A program made the translations under genes and the position numbers. The notes beneath the pieces were generated by a model. That model searched no databases. It was not told the origin of the DNA and saw only the letters and a list, made by a program, of their open reading frames with translations. Of a DNA stretch of 39,722 nucleotides, positions 1 through 7,785 are shown in pieces. The DNA is from Frankia sp. AgB1.9 (lineage in GTDB: Bacteria > Actinomycetota > Actinomycetes > Frankiales > Frankiaceae). Position 1 is the first letter of the stretch. Every line of letters starts with the position of its first letter. Location: the NCBI RefSeq assembly GCF_016786355.1, contig NZ_JADWYX010000059.1, forward strand, positions 14,390 through 54,111, given 5' to 3'.

Positions 1-44
1 GCGCGGGGCGCGCCCCCCCCCCCCCCCCCCCCCCCCGGGCGCGC
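1..44. repeat. 24-base poly-C run with flanking inverted repeat
   Basis: A run of 24 C residues occupies 13-36. It sits between GCGCGCCC (8-15) and GGGCGCGC (37-44), which are perfect inverted repeats. It could be a hairpin or a slippage-prone tract. However, it lies at the very edge of the window, so a contig-end or sequencing artefact is at least as likely. No gene is visible in 1-136 apart from the ribosome binding site of the first P450. Confidence 0.4.
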
Positions 45-136
45 TCACCAAGGCCCGCCGGCCCCCGACTTGGGGGGGCAACGCCGACACTGCCTGCCGG
101 GTGGATACGCGGCCACCAGCGAAAGAGGACGATCTC

Positions 137-1405
137 ATGATCGACGTCGACGCTGTCGACTTCTTCACGAACGGCAAGGTGCTGCACAGCCCGTACGAGT
201 ATCTCGCCGCCATGCGTGCGGAGTGCCCGGTGCGGCGCGAGCCGCACCACGGAGTCTTCATGGTCACCGGGTATGACGAGGCCGTTCAGATCTACAACGA
301 CACCGAACGGTTCTCGGCCTGCAACTCGGTGACCGGACCTTTCCCCGGCTTCCCGATCCCTCTCGTGGGCGACGACGTCTCGCAGACCATCGCCGCGCAC
401 CGCGCCGAGCTGCCGATGAGCGACCAGTTACCGACGCTGGACCCGCCGGTGCACACCGACCACCGGGCGCTGCTCGCGCGGATGATCACGCCGAAACGGC
501 TGAAGGAGAACGAGGAGTTCATGTGGCGGCTCGCCGAGCGTCAGCTCGACGAGGTCCTCGCCGACGGGAAGGTTGAGTTCAACGGGCAGTACGCCGGCCC
601 GTTCGCCATGCTCGTCATCGCCGATCTCCTCGGTGTCCCCGAGTCCGACCACGAGGAGTTCCGCGAGGCCTTCCACGGCGGCCAGGCCGGCACCATGGGC
701 TCCACCAAGGGTGAGTCCTTGCCGCACACACCCCTCGGCTACCTCTACGAGAAGTTCTCCGAGTACGTCACCGGCCGGCGCGACCACCCGCGCCCTGACG
801 TGCTCACCGGGCTCGCGTCGGCCACATTCCCCGATGGATCGCTGCCCGAGTTGACGGACGTCGTCCGGGTCGCCGCGAACCTGTTCGCCGCCGGCCAGGA
901 GACGACCGTCCGGCTACTGAGCTCGGCGGTGATGGTCCTTGCCGAGAATCCCGAGCTGCAGATCCGAGTGCGCGCGGACCACGGGCTCATCCCGAACCTC
1001 ATCGAGGAGACGCTGCGCTGGGAGAGCCCAGTACGCGGTGACTTCCGGCTTTCGAAGGTCCCGGTGACCGTCGGCGGCGTCCACCTCCCTGCCGGCACGA
1101 CCGTGATGGTGCTGAACACCGCGGCCAACCGTGACCCGAGGAGGTTCCAGGCCCCCGACGAGTTCGATCTCGCCCGGCCGAACGCCCGCAGTCATGTGGC
1201 GTTCGGCCGCGGGGTCCACGCCTGTCCCGGCGCGCCACTCGCCCGCGCCGAGACCGTCGTGAGCCTCACCCGGCTCTTCACGCGCACCTCGCGCTTCTGG
1301 ATCGACGAGGACAGGCACGGCCCGGCGGGTGCCAGGAGGTACCGCTACCTGCCGACCTTCATGCTCCGGGGGCTGACTCGCCTGCACATCGCCTACGACG
1401 AGTGA
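137..1405 (+). CDS. cytochrome P450 (soluble bacterial class)
   Basis: This is a 422-residue heme-thiolate monooxygenase expected to hydroxylate a small hydrophobic substrate in the cytosol, using separate ferredoxin and reductase partners that are not in this window. It has the I-helix oxygen-binding motif AAGQETT, the K-helix ExxR as EETLR, and the heme loop FGRGVHACPGAPLARAE with the thiolate ligand at Cys363. Length is normal for the family. The ATG at 137 is preferred over an in-frame ATG at 101 because GAGGA lies 7 bases upstream and the family N-terminus fits. It is followed 83 bases later by a CMD-family gene and then a TetR gene on the same strand. The I-helix acid is Glu instead of the commoner Asp, which is a known variation. 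Substrate is unknown. Confidence 0.93.
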   Translation: MIDVDAVDFFTNGKVLHSPYEYLAAMRAECPVRREPHHGVFMVTGYDEAVQIYNDTERFSACNSVTGPFPGFPIPLVGDDVSQTIAAHRAELPMSDQLPTLDPPVHTDHRALLARMITPKRLKENEEFMWRLAERQLDEVLADGKVEFNGQYAGPFAMLVIADLLGVPESDHEEFREAFHGGQAGTMGSTKGESLPHTPLGYLYEKFSEYVTGRRDHPRPDVLTGLASATFPDGSLPELTDVVRVAANLFAAGQETTVRLLSSAVMVLAENPELQIRVRADHGLIPNLIEETLRWESPVRGDFRLSKVPVTVGGVHLPAGTTVMVLNTAANRDPRRFQAPDEFDLARPNARSHVAFGRGVHACPGAPLARAETVVSLTRLFTRTSRFWIDEDRHGPAGARRYRYLPTFMLRGLTRLHIAYDE

Positions 1406-1488
1406 TTCGCCCGCGTCCATTCAGACCGGGACCACGGCCTGGAAATCGCCCTGGTCCACGTGATAGTCCCCCTGAAGGGAGCGCCCGT

Positions 1489-2061
1489 ATGGCGCGTGTC
1501 AACCCGCTGCCGCCGGGCCAGTTCCCGCCCGAGATGCGTGCCGCGCTCGCGGCCATGGTCCCCCCGAATCCGCGTCATGACATGCCGGCCGCGAACGGAC
1601 AGCCCAGACCGATGGGCATGCTGGGCACCTTCGCGCACCATCCGGAGCTCGCGCGAGCCTTCTTCACGTTCAACGGCCAGGTCCTGCTCGCGACCACGCT
1701 GACACCCCGGCAACGCGAGATCCTCGTGCTGCGCGTCGCCGCGCGTCGTTCCTGCGGCTACCTGTGGGCGGAGCACATCCATCTCGCCGCCGCTGCCGGC
1801 CTCACGGCCGAGGATGCCGCCCAGATCTCCACCGGCCCGGCCGTTTCGTACTTCGGCCACCTGGACGTAGCTCTCCTGACCACCGTCGACGAGGTCCTCG
1901 CCGCCGGAACGGTGACCGACGAAACCTGGTCGGTCCTCAGCGCCGCATTCGACGTGCAGCAACTGCTGGACGTCATCTTCACGATCGGCGCCTACGAGAC
2001 CGTGGCGTCCATGCTGTGCAGCTTCGGGATCGAGCCCGACGACCCCATCTCGCCAGAATGA
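1489..2061 (+). CDS. carboxymuconolactone decarboxylase / AhpD-like protein
   Basis: This 190-residue alpha-helical protein has the CMD-family pattern: a helix LTPRQREILVLRVAARRSC followed by GYLWAEHIHLAAAAGL. This is the usual region where Cys and His sit in AhpD-like peroxidase or decarboxylase relatives. Only one Cys is present in that segment and there is no CxxC, so thiol-peroxidase activity as in AhpD is doubtful. Members of this subgroup occur widely next to catabolic P450s in actinobacteria with unproven roles. The start at 1489 is supported by AAGGGAG 10 or so bases upstream; an earlier in-frame ATG at 1402 overlaps the P450 stop and adds a low-complexity Pro/Arg tail. It probably shares a transcript with the upstream P450. 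Confidence 0.85.
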   Translation: MARVNPLPPGQFPPEMRAALAAMVPPNPRHDMPAANGQPRPMGMLGTFAHHPELARAFFTFNGQVLLATTLTPRQREILVLRVAARRSCGYLWAEHIHLAAAAGLTAEDAAQISTGPAVSYFGHLDVALLTTVDEVLAAGTVTDETWSVLSAAFDVQQLLDVIFTIGAYETVASMLCSFGIEPDDPISPE

Positions 2062-2171
2062 CCGCCGCCCCGCCGGCCTGACAGCGGCGACCCCGTACAC
2101 GGACAGGGTGCGGCACCGGTCGACTGATCGCGCGTGTGACACTCGGGTGACACGACAGCGAGGAGACCGTG

Positions 2172-2846
2172 GTGAGCACCCCGCCGCTGCTGGGGAGGCC
2201 GGTCGGCGCCCGCGGCGACCAGACGCGGCAGCGCCTCATCGACGCGACCCTCCGCTGTGTCGCCGAGGTCGGCTACGCACGCGCCACCATCCGCCAGATC
2301 GCCAGGACCGCGGGCATGACCAGCGGCAGCCTTTACCACTACTTCCCCAACAAGGGAGAACTGGTCAAGGAGACCTTCCGCGAGATCGCCCAGCAGACCG
2401 TCCCGCGGTTCACGGCAGCCGTGGCGGCCGCCGACGGCGTCCTCGACAAGCTCATGGCCGTGCTCGACGAAGCCGACCACATGGTCCACGACAATCCATA
2501 CGCGGTGCCCTTCGACCGCGCGATCCGCGTCGAAAGCGCCGCAGACCTCAACCTGGCGCAGAACAGCGACACCATCGTCGCGTCCATCCACAGCGTCGTG
2601 ACCGGCATCCTGCACGACGCCGACGAGCAGCACGTACTGGCCGACGGCATCGACCTCCAAGCCGCCACTAACGTCATCGGCGTACTGCTCATGGGCCTCT
2701 ACGAACAAGCACTGACGGCACCCACCGCCGAGTACCACAGCACTATCCAGGCGCTGAAGCTGATGATCCAGGGAAAGTTCTGGGCCACGCCCGGCCACCA
2801 GACCGTCGACAGCACGGACCGCCCGCCATCGAGCGATCCCCGCTGA
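2172..2846 (+). CDS. TetR-family transcriptional regulator
   Basis: A 224-residue one-component repressor. The N-terminal helix-turn-helix is clear: ATIRQIARTAGMTSGSLYHY then FPNKGELV. The rest is the all-helical ligand-binding and dimer region, which is not assignable to a ligand. Two GTG codons lie in tandem at 2169 and 2172; AGGAGA at 2161-2166 suits the second better. The gene stops 13 bases from the convergent stop of the solute-binding lipoprotein. Candidate targets are the palindromes at 4245-4260 and 4471-4489, or its own upstream region, where TGACAC occurs twice (2137-2142 and 2148-2153). That link is inference. Confidence 0.93.
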   Translation: MSTPPLLGRPVGARGDQTRQRLIDATLRCVAEVGYARATIRQIARTAGMTSGSLYHYFPNKGELVKETFREIAQQTVPRFTAAVAAADGVLDKLMAVLDEADHMVHDNPYAVPFDRAIRVESAADLNLAQNSDTIVASIHSVVTGILHDADEQHVLADGIDLQAATNVIGVLLMGLYEQALTAPTAEYHSTIQALKLMIQGKFWATPGHQTVDSTDRPPSSDPR

Positions 2847-2859
2847 GGGCGCGCGACCG

Positions 2860-4125
2860 CTAGTCGGTGAGCACCGCTCCGCACCAGTAACCGTGGACGT
2901 CAAGGGCCGCGGGAGGGGGTACCGCGGCGAACGTCCTGCCTGTCGGATCGACCTTGATGAAGTTCTCGCAGGTGGTCGGATTCTTCGGCCGTGAAAGGTC
3001 GACCGGGGCGATCAGACCACCGCCCGTGAAGTCGGTGACCTTGCGCAGATTCTGGATGAAGGCCGCGCGCGTCGGGCACTTACCGGCCAGTTGCAGGCCT
3101 TGGATCATCTCGTCGGCCGCCAGGTAGCCAGCGACGGCAAGCTCGTCGGTCGGATCTTGCTGCTCCGGCGCATAGGTCCGCATGGCGGCCTCGTACGCGA
3201 TCATGGCCGGGGAGCCCTGCGCGGCGAGCGGCGAAATGATCGACATACCACCCATATCCTTGCCGCGCGCAGTGAGCAGGCTGGGGCTGAAACCGGTGGA
3301 GTTCAGCGCGACGGCGATTCTGGCCCCGAGCGACTTCGCCTGCGCGTAGATATCGATGAAGGGGCCCGACTGGGCAGCGCCGACGAGCGTGTCGGCGCCA
3401 AGGTCCTTCAGCTGCTCGGCGACGCGGGCCGCGCTTGTGGCGCCACCGGCATAGGTCACCTCACCGACGACCTGAATGCCCCGACTCCGCAGGCTGCGAG
3501 TGAACCGCGCAGCGAGGTCCCGCGACGCCGCGATGACCGGGTCGATGACGACGAGTGCCTTCGTCCCGCCCTGGGCCCTGACGAAGTCACCGAAGACAGA
3601 GGCGTCCCCGGCGCCGAACAGCCCGCCGAAGCTGAAGAGGTTCGAGTTCTCGCTCCACACCCCGCTAGTGGCCGATCCGGTGACAGGAATACCGCCCTGC
3701 CGGAGCCAGCCCGCCGACTGATCCAGAACAATCGTCGCGGTGATGAGACCAAAGACCTGCTGCGTGTCGACGAGCTGGTGCGCGACCTGGGAGAACGTGC
3801 TCGCGCTGGACTGATCGTCACCCCAGGCCAGATCGATCATGCGGCCGTCGAGCCCGCCTCGGGCGTTCTGCAGGTCAACGCGTGCCTGGACTCCGCTGCG
3901 AGAGCCCTGGAAGGCTGTCACGATCTCGTGCGGCCCGCTGTCAGGGAAGATGAATCCGACCTTGATCGAGCGGGGAGTGACGCCCGGCATCGGCGTCGAG
4001 CAGGAGCTGGCTAATCCACCCGCCGGGCGCGATGAGTCCCCGCACCCGGCGAGCGCGCCGGGTAATCCGACTAGCACCGCCGTGGCCAGCGCCGTCGTCC
4101 ATGCCCGCAGGCGCCAGGGATTCAT
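2860..4125 (-). CDS. solute-binding lipoprotein, branched-chain amino acid type (Peripla_BP_6)
   Basis: This is a 421-residue secreted ligand receptor. The N-terminus has Arg5 and Arg7, a hydrophobic stretch, and a lipobox ALAGC with the lipidated Cys at residue 28, so it should be anchored outside the membrane. The mature part has the type-I periplasmic-binding layout: IKVGFIFPDSGPHEI near the start, then VGLITA-type and VVIDPVIAASRD segments. These proteins normally feed Liv-type ABC importers, and in catabolic clusters they often bind aromatic or terpenoid substrates. No permease or ATPase gene is in the window, so it is an orphan here. GGGAGG lies 9 bases upstream of ATG 4125. A palindrome at 4245-4260 overlaps a plausible promoter (minus-strand TAGGGT -10-like sequence). 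It is convergent with the TetR gene. Confidence 0.9.
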   Translation of the reverse strand: MNPWRLRAWTTALATAVLVGLPGALAGCGDSSRPAGGLASSCSTPMPGVTPRSIKVGFIFPDSGPHEIVTAFQGSRSGVQARVDLQNARGGLDGRMIDLAWGDDQSSASTFSQVAHQLVDTQQVFGLITATIVLDQSAGWLRQGGIPVTGSATSGVWSENSNLFSFGGLFGAGDASVFGDFVRAQGGTKALVVIDPVIAASRDLAARFTRSLRSRGIQVVGEVTYAGGATSAARVAEQLKDLGADTLVGAAQSGPFIDIYAQAKSLGARIAVALNSTGFSPSLLTARGKDMGGMSIISPLAAQGSPAMIAYEAAMRTYAPEQQDPTDELAVAGYLAADEMIQGLQLAGKCPTRAAFIQNLRKVTDFTGGGLIAPVDLSRPKNPTTCENFIKVDPTGRTFAAVPPPAALDVHGYWCGAVLTD

Positions 4126-4244
4126 GACGCGCAGCCTCCCGTTTGAAGATCAACACGAGCATCGCTCCGAGGGAGGTCGGGCGGTCTCCAGGCGCGAGGT
4201 CCAGGACGGGCGAACCGGCCTCCGAGGCACCGCACCCTATCATT

Positions 4245-4260
4245 AATCAATCAGTTGATT
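4245..4260. promoter_or_regulatory. putative operator palindrome AATCAA-TCAG-TTGATT
   Basis: Six-base arms AATCAA and TTGATT are separated by TCAG in an otherwise GC-rich region. The palindrome sits 120 bases upstream of the lipoprotein start and overlaps a possible minus-strand -10 element. It is the size and type expected of a TetR-family operator. It shares the half-site TAATCA with the palindrome at 4471-4489. Confidence 0.55.
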
Positions 4261-4470
4261 CCCCTGTTCGGAGTCCTGACCCCGGTCCCGCGACCGAAGC
4301 CCGGCGGGGCCCGCGTCGCGACGCTCCGGTCCGACCGCCGACCCGCACGTCCTTGCGAAGACGGTTCGTCGACACGTGCCGCCGGCCGCACAGGGAGACG
4401 GCGCGCACGAGGCCACCCTCGCCGACGGCAGCGACCGGGCGGGATTGGTTGCGTGAGCGCCGTCCACCTG

Positions 4471-4489
4471 TTAATCATCTGATGATTAA
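4471..4489. promoter_or_regulatory. putative operator, perfect 19-base palindrome
   Basis: TTAATCATC and GATGATTAA form perfect 9-base arms around a single central T. The element is AT-rich in a roughly 70 percent GC background, which argues for function. It lies 375 bases upstream of the SDR start, nearer to the short frame opening at 4570. It is probably a dimeric repressor site and also resembles a -10 region (GATTAAT). Confidence 0.6.
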
Positions 4490-4863
4490 TTCTGACAGCA
4501 CGGCGACGCGGAGGACGGACGAGCACACACCCGCGGTCAGCGAGGGACACCCTGAGCAGGTAGGCCGCCATGAATCGGGACGAGAAGATCGCCTTACACC
4601 AGCAGGTGGCGGCCCGCCGCCGGACGGCTACCTCCAACAGGGCGCCATGGACGCGCCGAGTTACCACCGGCGGAGGTTCGCGACCACAGCCGGTGCGACG
4701 GCCGTCCGTTCAAGCCCTCCTCGCGTGCATGGAACAACGGCGTCAGCCAGCTCCTGCGCATGCGATGAGCAGACCGGCATCCGAGATCTAGTGACATCGC
4801 ATCGCGGGTACCGGGCGACCAACACACGTCGACCTGGCCCGCATGACAAAAGGAGCTGACGCC

Positions 4864-5610
4864 ATGACGGGACGGTTTGAGGGCAAGGTAGCGCTCATCA
4901 CCGGCGCCGGCTCGGGCATAGGCCGGTCGATCACGGTCCGGCTGGCTTCCGAAGGCGCCGCCGTGCTGGCCGCGGACATCAACGAGGACGGCCTGGTCGA
5001 GACGAAACGCCTCGCTCAGGGGGCGGTCAGCGTCCGCCCGGTCGACGTCGCCGACCCGGAGGCATGCGCGACCGCGGTGGCGGCGGCGGTCGCCGAGTTC
5101 GGCCGGCTCGACGTGCTCGGCAATGTCGCGGGTATCTACACCCCGGCGCACACCACCGAGACCTCCGTCGACCTTTACCGGCGGACCCTGGCGGTCAATC
5201 TCGACGGCCCCTTCTTCCTCTGCAGGGCCGCGATCCCCCACCTGCTCGCGGCGGACGGCACCATCATCAACATCGCGTCGAACGCGGGCATCCAGGGAGT
5301 GCCGTACTCGGCGGCCTACGCGGCCAGCAAGGGCGGGATCATCGCGCTCACGCGGTCGCTGGCGGTCGAGTTCATCAAGACGCCGATACGGGTCAACTGC
5401 ATCGCGCCTGCCGGGACGCTAACGAACATCGCGAAGAGCGTGACATTCCCACAGGACCGCGACGCTGACCTCTCCCGCCGCATGGCCGGCTACCGCGGCG
5501 TCGCCATGCCGGAGGAGATCGGGGCCCTGTTCGCCTTCCTTGCCTCCGAAGAGGCGCGGTCAATCACCGGGGCCGTCTACGTCGTCGACAACGGCCTGAC
5601 CATCAGCTGA
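4864..5610 (+). CDS. short-chain dehydrogenase/reductase
   Basis: A 248-residue classical SDR with Rossmann fold: cofactor loop TGAGSGIGRS near residues 14-23, DINEDG after beta-2 (an acidic residue here favours NAD over NADP), and catalytic Tyr152 and Lys156 in YAASK. The usual NNAG is LGNVAG, a tolerated change. The end LASEEARSITGAVYVVDNG is typical. It should oxidise or reduce an alcohol/ketone pair. AAAGGAG stands 9 bases before ATG 4864, which beats an earlier ATG at 4843. It is followed 35 bases later by a SnoaL-like gene, probably co-transcribed. Confidence 0.93.
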   Translation: MTGRFEGKVALITGAGSGIGRSITVRLASEGAAVLAADINEDGLVETKRLAQGAVSVRPVDVADPEACATAVAAAVAEFGRLDVLGNVAGIYTPAHTTETSVDLYRRTLAVNLDGPFFLCRAAIPHLLAADGTIINIASNAGIQGVPYSAAYAASKGGIIALTRSLAVEFIKTPIRVNCIAPAGTLTNIAKSVTFPQDRDADLSRRMAGYRGVAMPEEIGALFAFLASEEARSITGAVYVVDNGLTIS

Positions 5611-5645
5611 CCCGGCCCACCCGCCGCCAGAGGAAGAGGAAACCC

Positions 5646-6077
5646 ATGGACCTGCAAACGCTCTCGGACAAGCTGGAGATCCAGGAGCAGCTGGCGCGCT
5701 ACGCCCGCGGGGTGGACACGAACGATTTCGACCTGTGGAAGTCGGTCTTCACACCCGACGCCCTCATCGACTACACCTCGACGTCGAGCACGCTGCCCGT
5801 CTCCAGACGTGACGACATGGCGAAGTACCTGGAGCAAGGTCTCGGCAAGATGCCGATGAAAATCCACTACATCACGAACATCGAGATCACCCTTGACGGC
5901 GACACAGCCAAGGTGATCGCCCAGTTCTTCAACCCGATGCAAGTGCACGGCATGGCCGAACAGAGCTCCTGCGGCGGCTACTACCACCACGACTTCGTGC
6001 GCACCCCAAACGGCTGGAAGAGCAAGAATCTCGTGGAGAAACTCGTCTGGTTCATCAACCAGCCCGCGGCGGTCTGA
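5646..6077 (+). CDS. SnoaL-like / NTF2-fold protein
   Basis: A 143-residue protein of the NTF2-like cone fold. The N-terminal helix IQEQLARYARGVDTNDFDLW and FTPDALIDYTS are the standard opening of SnoaL-like (SnoaL_4 type) proteins. Sheet residues follow, ending LVWFINQPAAV. Family members act as small cyclases, isomerases, dehydratases or hydrolases, and many have no known activity. GAGGAAGAGGAAA is just upstream of the ATG. It sits behind the SDR gene, so a role on the same substrate is likely. The nearest resemblance in the window is the protein at 35871. Confidence 0.85.
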   Translation: MDLQTLSDKLEIQEQLARYARGVDTNDFDLWKSVFTPDALIDYTSTSSTLPVSRRDDMAKYLEQGLGKMPMKIHYITNIEITLDGDTAKVIAQFFNPMQVHGMAEQSSCGGYYHHDFVRTPNGWKSKNLVEKLVWFINQPAAV

Positions 6078-6105
6078 CCATCCGCGTCGCCGATAGTGGA
6101 CCACG

Positions 6106-6514
6106 TTAGAGCCTGGCGCCCGCAGCCTTCGACGCCAGTCCAACCGTCGCGTCGCAGCGGACGCCGCCGTCGGTAGCGCAGGTCATCCGATGGACGTCGG
6201 TGGCGGTCATGAGCCCGACGTTCCTCCAGGTGTCCGGCGGGATCGTCTCGGCGGTAGTCGGCGGCCACCTCGGCGTTGATCACCCAGTCGCCTTGGGTGA
6301 GCCCACCGCCGAGCACGGCGCTGGAGATCATCCGTACGGGCGCGACGAACCGCCAGACCAGCACCGGACGTCGCGCGCCCGCCTCGGCGTCCCGGTAGTC
6401 CAGCTGACGGAGTTCGACGCTCAAGGTCTGCTCGACCGGCAGGTCGGGCGGACTGAGTACTCCGCCATGGCGAGCGCCCATCTTCGCAATCCGCCCAGGA
6501 GTCCCGCCGCTCAC
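6106..6514 (-). pseudogene. cbiZ: CbiZ-type adenosylcobinamide amidohydrolase remnant
   Basis: On the minus strand one frame from about 6514 reads RRPVLVWRFVAPVRMISSAV then LGGGLTQGDWVINAEV, and AADYRRDDPAGHLEE. This is the hallmark N-terminal half of CbiZ, which removes the aminopropanol arm of adenosylcobinamide during corrinoid salvage. After base 6220 the homology moves to another frame: VGLMTATDVHRMTCATDGGV then RCDATVGLASKAAGARL and a TAA at 6106-6108. About a dozen residues normally found between the two blocks are missing, so a small out-of-frame deletion lies at 6220. The C-terminal third of the family is absent too. The start is uncertain (ATG at 6514 or 6481). The gene must be dead, and family identity is firm from the two blocks. 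Confidence 0.8.
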
Positions 6515-6536
6515 ACGGGCGGGATGAGGCCGCCTG

Positions 6537-7380
6537 TCAGGCTGCCGGCATCGGACCTAGGACGTCCCACCCAGGCGCCCGGTTGTCGAGGGTGCCGTGG
6601 GTGTCGGAGCGGAGTCGGGTGACCAGCCTCCGAGCCTTACGGGAGCCAATATGGAGGCGCTAGCCGAGGCTCTCCGCGGAGATCGGCCGGTGGTACTGCT
6701 GCCAGTGCAAAACGTCTTCGGCGCGGGCCCGATGGAACAGGTCCTGCTCCCGCGCCTCCGCATCGATCTGGGCCTGCGAGTCCCTCAGCGGCTGCGCCTC
6801 ACCGTCGTCGATCATGCCGGCAACGGCTGATTTCGCCTCGTCCCCTTCCAGAACGACATCGCCCTGGGCAGCCCTCGGCACGGTCGGCGGCTTGTCACCG
6901 CCGACTTGCAGGAGCGGGCACCACGGTGGGATCTGGCGTCGCCGCGGCTGGCCGCGTGGGTCGGGGCTCGGCCATCGCGCCGAGAAGACCCGGGCCCACC
7001 TCCCCCCAGCCGATCAGCAACAGCGGGCCGACCGCGTCGAACGCGGCCTTCCCCGGGTTCCCCGCCAGCGCCGGTTCGGCGACGTTCAGCGCGAGCGTCA
7101 CCACACTCGCGAACAGCAACAACCTCCGCGCGGCCCGCACCTCCCGAACCGGAGCACCCCGCACAGCCAGCTCACGGATCGCCACGAGCAGCCCGAGCAC
7201 GGACAGATCCACTGCCGGCGCCACCAGCGGGGCGACGTAGCTCGGCACCCCGAGCCGCAACGCCAACAGCCACACGTTGCCAAAGCCGAAGAGAAAGGTG
7301 AGACTCACTACCGCCGACATGATCACCGTCACGGCGTGGAACGCGGCACCCCGCGCCTCGACCCGCGGCGACGCGGTCAC
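6537..7380 (-). pseudogene. DUF2637/SpdB2-like membrane protein with C-terminal HTH, broken
   Basis: The minus-strand GTG at 7380 opens a frame with about four hydrophobic segments (AVTVIMSAVVSLTFLFGFGN, SYVAPLVAPAVDLSVLGLLV, LLLFASVVTLALNVAEP, AAFDAVGPLLLIGW). This pattern is known from actinobacterial DUF2637/SpdB2 proteins, linked to plasmid spread and often of unknown role. The frame stops at 6895. A second frame, open from about 6930, carries RARAEDVLHWQQYHRPISAE, the start of the C-terminal DNA-binding region. It is cut by TAG at 6660-6662 and then continues in the same frame as RLHIGSRKARRLVTRLRSD to a TGA at 6537. So one frameshift near 6880-6930 and one nonsense codon disable it. Family name is recalled from pattern, not searched. 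Confidence 0.65.
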
Positions 7381-7785
7381 CGCGCACGACCCGGGAGCTC
7401 GAAACTGGCCTCCAGGACCAGCGTCCCGACGGAAAACGCCTGGTCAGCGCTGCACCCTTCTACCGAGTGCCCCGCCGGGGGCACACCTAAATGATCTTCA
7501 TGTGACTATTTGCGCAGGTCAAACATATTGATCGACTTTAGGGCCGGAATTGGTCGCTGGCGTCGCAAGCGCGCAACAGTGGTCGCCACCTGCGAGTTTG
7601 CCGCTGGCGCGTTACCGCAGGTCCGCGCCCTCCGGGGTGTTGGCTCCGACATGGCCCGGTCGCCCAGATGGCGCGGGTGCGCTTGAGCCCGGCCGCCAGC
7701 GTTGCCCTTCTGGCTGTGTGCGTAACTCAGGGTTCCGGTACTTGACGGCTCATCACACTGCATTACGTCGTGGCGTCCGTGATCC
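7381..7785. other. 405-base non-coding stretch
   Basis: No supported gene. It has a perfect small hairpin, GTGCCCC (7467-7473) with GGGGCAC (7478-7484), and an AT-richer block at about 7488-7545 including TTGACC on the minus strand that may be the old promoter of the DUF2637 pseudogene. The rest is featureless GC-rich sequence downstream of the P450 stop at 7786. Confidence 0.4.

Larger units (their letters stand above)
4126..4863. other. 738-base gene-poor region between divergent genes
   Basis: This stretch separates the lipoprotein gene (minus) from the SDR gene (plus). It holds two AT-rich palindromes (listed separately). An ATG at 4570 opens a short frame whose first codons read MNRDEKIALHQQVAA, after which the composition turns to Arg/Pro/Thr-rich sequence typical of non-coding GC-rich DNA. 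Another frame near 4660-4770 also looks briefly protein-like. I cannot assign either to a family. They may be the debris of a decayed gene. No convincing complete gene is visible. Confidence 0.5.

Noticed and set aside
4143..4859. 238-codon plus-strand frame across the gene-poor region
   Set aside because: Arg/Pro/Thr-rich, crosses both palindromes, and has no ribosome binding site or family resemblance.
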